NCBI RefSeq assembly: GCF_030813795.1
Contig: NZ_JAUSUX010000002.1
Span: forward strand, 62,001-126,000
From: Desulfofundulus luciae
GTDB lineage: Bacteria; Bacillota; Desulfotomaculia; Desulfotomaculales; Desulfovirgulaceae
Direction of reading: 5' to 3'
DNA length: 64,000 nt
Shown piece after piece: positions 61,420 through 64,000 of the stretch (the stretch's first letter is position 1; the number at the start of each line of letters is the position of its first letter). A model generated the notes under the pieces. The model was given only the letters and a program-made list of their open reading frames with translations, ran no database searches and was not told the DNA's origin. The translations under genes and the position numbers were made by a program.

Positions 61420-61503
61420 CAGGTTTATAGATACGGGTAGGTAGGTTCGCACTGCCCGGTGATCTAAAGAAGGCAGTTGGGGTTTCAGGAAGGTGGTGAG
61501 GGA

Positions 61504-61758
61504 GTGGTTGTTACGGATGTGCGGGTGCGCAAAATTCTCCCCGAGGGAAAAATGAAGGCCATTGTATCGGTCACCCTGGACAATATGTTTGTTATCCACG
61601 ATGTCAAGGTAGTGGAGGGAAACAAGGGCTTATTTGTGGCCATGCCCAGCCGCAAAACCCCTGACGGTGAGTTCCGGGATATAGCGCACCCCATCAATTC
61701 TTCAGCCAGGGCTATTATTGAAACCGCGGTGTTGCAGGCCTATGAACAGGCCATCTAG
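61504..61758 (+). CDS. spoVG: Septation/sporulation regulator SpoVG
   Basis: 84 residues matching Spo[40 protein letters not shown], then [22 protein letters not shown]. SpoVG is a small nucleic-acid-binding protein affecting asymmetric septation, and virulence or antibiotic genes in other species. The GTG at 61504 gives the family N-terminus; the frame extends upstream but lacks similarity. Own terminator follows. Confidence 0.95.
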   Translation: MVVTDVRVRKILPEGKMKAIVSVTLDNMFVIHDVKVVEGNKGLFVAMPSRKTPDGEFRDIAHPINSSARAIIETAVLQAYEQAI

Positions 61759-61807
61759 CCTTTTCAATCCAGGGCTGACTAATGAGGTGTTGTGTTTTTT
61801 GTAAAGC

Positions 61808-61859
61808 AGAGCATAGTTAAGGACCTGCACTTTCCTGTGGCTCACTATGCTCTCTTTTT
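61808..61859 (+). terminator. Rho-independent terminator
   Basis: A 10-bp AGAGCATAGT / ACTATGCTCT stem with a 26-base loop and a T-run. Confidence 0.85.
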
Positions 61860-61953
61860 GTGCGAAAAGTATAAAAACTGTCCGGCGAAAAGGAAATTCG
61901 CGTTTTTTGTTGAATCTTGTTGATCAGGATTAAGAACTGTTTTTTAAACGGCG

Positions 61954-61974
61954 GGGCTGCCGGTGGCAGCCCCT
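61954..61974 (+). other. Hairpin in the glmU leader
   Basis: GGGGCTGCC / GGCAGCCCC, a 9-bp perfect stem with a 3-base loop, 36 bases before the glmU start. No T-run. It may stabilise the leader or attenuate. Confidence 0.45.
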
Positions 61975-62009
61975 TCACGCGATCCCTTTAAAAGGCAAGG
62001 GGGAGCCTG

Positions 62010-63395
62010 ATGTCACTGGCGGCCGTAATTCTGGCGGCAGGTAAGGGTACGCGGATGAAATCCGACCTGCCCAAGGTGATGCACAAGGTTTGTGGCCGGC
62101 CCATGATCGAATACGTCCTGGATGCGGTCCGGGGGGCCGGGGCAGAGGAAATCGTGGTTGTGGCCGGTTTTGGCGGCGATCTGGTAGCCCGTACCGTCCA
62201 GGACCGGGCGAAGGTGGTCTACCAGCAGCAGCAACTGGGTACGGCTCACGCCCTGCTCCAGGCCGCCCCCCTGCTGGCCGACTTTCCCGGTACCATTCTG
62301 GTGGTCTGCGGGGACACTCCGCTGGTAACCGCCGGGACTTTGGCCCGGCTGGTGGCGGCCCATGCCGCCGCGGGAGCCAGAGCCACCGTCCTTACCGCCT
62401 GCCTGGAAAATCCCACCGGTTACGGCCGGGTGATCCGGGACGGGGAGGGGCGGGTGCAAAAAATTGTGGAACAACGGGACGCTACCCCCGGGGAACTGGC
62501 GGTGAGGGAGATAAATACGGGCATTTATTGTTTTTCCGCGCCCGGGCTCTTTGCCGCCCTGTCCACCCTCAGCAGGGAAAACTCCCAGGGGGAATATTAC
62601 CTCACCGACATTATTGGCCATTACGTGCAGCAGGGTGAGCCCGTAGCCGCGCTGACGGTGGAAGATGCCCGGGAAGTGGAGGGGGTTAACGACCGGCGGC
62701 AGTTGGCGCTGGTGGAAAGTTACCTGCGCCGGCAGATAGTGGAAGAGCTGATGCTCTCCGGTGTGACGGTAATGGATCCCGCCTCCACATTTATTGATCG
62801 GAATGTTAGGATCGGTCGCGATACGGTGATCTACCCCTTTACCATGATCGAGGGGGATACCATCATCGGTGAGCATTGTATCATCGGCCCGGGCAGCCGG
62901 CTGATCAATGTCCAGGCTGGCAACGGAGTGGTAATCGAGCAGTCGGTAATCCGGGAAAGTAAAATCGGGGATAATTGTACCATTGGTCCCTTTGCTTATA
63001 TCCGGCCCGGATGTGTTCTGGCTCCGGATGTTAAAGTGGGGGACTTTGTGGAATTGAAAAAGACGGTGGTGGGGAGGGGAAGCAAGGTTCCCCACTTGAG
63101 CTACGTGGGCGACGCCACCGTCGGGTCGGGCGTTAATATAGGTGCCGGGACCATTACCTGCAATTATGACGGGGAAAAGAAGTGGCCCACCATTATTGGG
63201 GACGGGGCCTTTATCGGGAGCAACACCAATTTGGTGGCACCGGTGGAGGTGGGGGAGAAGGCCTTCATTGGTGCCGGTTCCACCATCACCAAAAATGTGC
63301 CCCCGGGGGCGCTGGGTATTGAGCGGGGGCGCCAACGGAATATAGAAAACTGGCTCCAGAAGAAATCCAAAAAAGAATCCTGGGAAGAAAAGTAA
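62010..63395 (+). CDS. glmU: Bifunctional GlmU
   Basis: 461 residues. The N-terminal uridyltransferase has [23 protein letters not shown] and the QQLGTAHAL loop; the C-terminal left-handed beta-helix acetyltransferase has hexapeptide repeats, [22 protein letters not shown] and [11 protein letters not shown]. It makes UDP-N-acetylglucosamine from glucosamine-1-phosphate for cell-wall synthesis. Start ATG after a GGGGGAG site. Confidence 0.97.
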   Translation: MSLAAVILAAGKGTRMKSDLPKVMHKVCGRPMIEYVLDAVRGAGAEEIVVVAGFGGDLVARTVQDRAKVVYQQQQLGTAHALLQAAPLLADFPGTILVVCGDTPLVTAGTLARLVAAHAAAGARATVLTACLENPTGYGRVIRDGEGRVQKIVEQRDATPGELAVREINTGIYCFSAPGLFAALSTLSRENSQGEYYLTDIIGHYVQQGEPVAALTVEDAREVEGVNDRRQLALVESYLRRQIVEELMLSGVTVMDPASTFIDRNVRIGRDTVIYPFTMIEGDTIIGEHCIIGPGSRLINVQAGNGVVIEQSVIRESKIGDNCTIGPFAYIRPGCVLAPDVKVGDFVELKKTVVGRGSKVPHLSYVGDATVGSGVNIGAGTITCNYDGEKKWPTIIGDGAFIGSNTNLVAPVEVGEKAFIGAGSTITKNVPPGALGIERGRQRNIENWLQKKSKKESWEEK

Positions 63396-63493
63396 TTTTT
63401 TTGCGCCGGTGATTAAAGGAGGGGGTAGCCATGCTCCCCGGGCCGCCGGGTTGGGCACCCTGGTTTTCTGAAATCAGTGATGGAGGTAGAAGG

Positions 63494-64000
63494 ATGTCAT
63501 CGCGTAAAGAATTAAAAATCTTTACCGGCAACGCTAACCCCCAGCTGGCCGAAGAGATTGCCCAGTACCTGGGTGTTAGTGTGGGCGCGGCCAAGGTTTC
63601 CCGCTTTTCCGACGGGGAGATCCAGGTCAAGATAAATGAAAGTGTGCGGGGGGCCGACGTTTTTATTATCCAGCCCACCTGTCATCCGGTAAATGAGCAC
63701 TTGATGGAACTGCTGGTAATGGTGGACGCGGTGAGAAGGGCTTCTGCCCGGCGTATTACGGCAGTTTTGCCCTACTATGGCTATGCCCGGCAGGACCGGA
63801 AAACCCGGGCCAGGGACCCCATTACAGCCAAACTAGTGGCCAACCTCCTCACTGCCAGCGGTGCCCGGCGGGTAATAACCATGGACTTGCATGCGGGGCA
63901 GATCCAGGGATTCTTTGATATCCCTGTGGATCATCTCCCCGGGGTGCCACTCCTGGCCCAGTATTTCATCCAGCAGAGACTAAAGGACGTGGTGGTTGTC
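63494..64000 (+). CDS. prs: Ribose-phosphate pyrophosphokinase, 3' partial
   Basis: The first 169 residues are present and the gene runs off the window. Motifs: [49 protein letters not shown] and the [14 protein letters not shown] region. It makes PRPP for nucleotide, His and Trp synthesis. The ATG at 63494 follows GGAGGT and gives the standard N-terminus. An in-frame ATG at 63431 with a stronger AAAGGAGGGGG site would add 21 residues. Confidence 0.95.
   Translation, partial: MSSRKELKIFTGNANPQLAEEIAQYLGVSVGAAKVSRFSDGEIQVKINESVRGADVFIIQPTCHPVNEHLMELLVMVDAVRRASARRITAVLPYYGYARQDRKTRARDPITAKLVANLLTASGARRVITMDLHAGQIQGFFDIPVDHLPGVPLLAQYFIQQRLKDVVVV

Noticed and set aside
62013-63458. 481-codon minus-strand ORF opposite glmU
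   Set aside because: glmU is unambiguous on the plus strand; the antisense frame is a product of GC-rich codon bias.

Overview
The window looks like chromosome of an anaerobic, endospore-forming Firmicute of the Peptococcaceae type (Desulfotomaculum / Desulfofundulus / Pelotomaculum relatives). Three things point there. The gene content follows the sporulation-linked order known from Bacillus and Clostridia: a YabE-like cell-wall protein, rsmA/ksgA, yabG, then ispE, spoVG, glmU and prs. Anaerobe functions are present: rubrerythrin, a rubredoxin-like protein, a corrinoid-type methyltransferase and a CooC-like ATPase. The DNA is GC-rich, with strong AGGAGG ribosome-binding sites and many GTG/TTG starts. 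The genus is an inference.

Layout. 1-8.4 kb: a VWA/metalloprotease-like protein (cut by the window edge), a CopZ-like Fe-S/Zn protein, then a methyltransferase-related neighbourhood: a UroD/MtaA-type protein, two copies of a small cysteine-containing protein, a PadR regulator, a BioB-like radical SAM enzyme and a decayed NitT/TauT-type ABC importer. A similar ~75-80 bp non-coding block precedes both the PadR gene and the second small-protein gene. 8.6-26 kb: housekeeping and sporulation genes (YabE-like, rsmA, ykuK-like, rubredoxin-like, rubrerythrin, GT2, yabG, a NAL1-like protease, SCP/CAP, two SPOCS-domain proteins, a YbaB-like protein and four small paralogous proteins of unknown role), then transporters, an L,D-transpeptidase and an ylqG/ylqH-like flagellar-export pair.

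26.5-37.8 kb: a compact five-gene operon. A ribbon-helix-helix protein is translationally coupled to a DUF499-type ATPase, followed by a 203-aa protein, a DUF1156-type adenine DNA methylase and a PLD-SNF2 helicase. This is a methylase/ATPase/helicase genome-defence cassette and the most notable system here. It abuts a broken GGDEF gene tail on the right and a broken Uma2 gene on the left.

38-52 kb: a minus-strand RND efflux operon under a TetR repressor; a good cobalamin riboswitch with its own terminator but no recognisable B12 gene behind it; a second possible structured RNA; and a signalling cluster (HD-GYP-PAS-GAF-GGDEF, chemoreceptor, HD-GYP, HAMP-GGDEF). Three copies of a GGDEF 3' end show that this area has recombined. 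A His-rich peptide and an orphan PIN protein follow.

52-64 kb: TrmO-like, CooC-like ATPase, a FecBCD-type metal/chelate importer with a methyltransferase, a recombination scar (an Opp-type ATPase tail plus a second copy of the ispE 3' end), Uma2, and the conserved ispE - GntR - nucleotidyltransferase - spoVG - glmU - prs block, with prs cut by the window end. I saw no tRNA, rRNA or CRISPR array.
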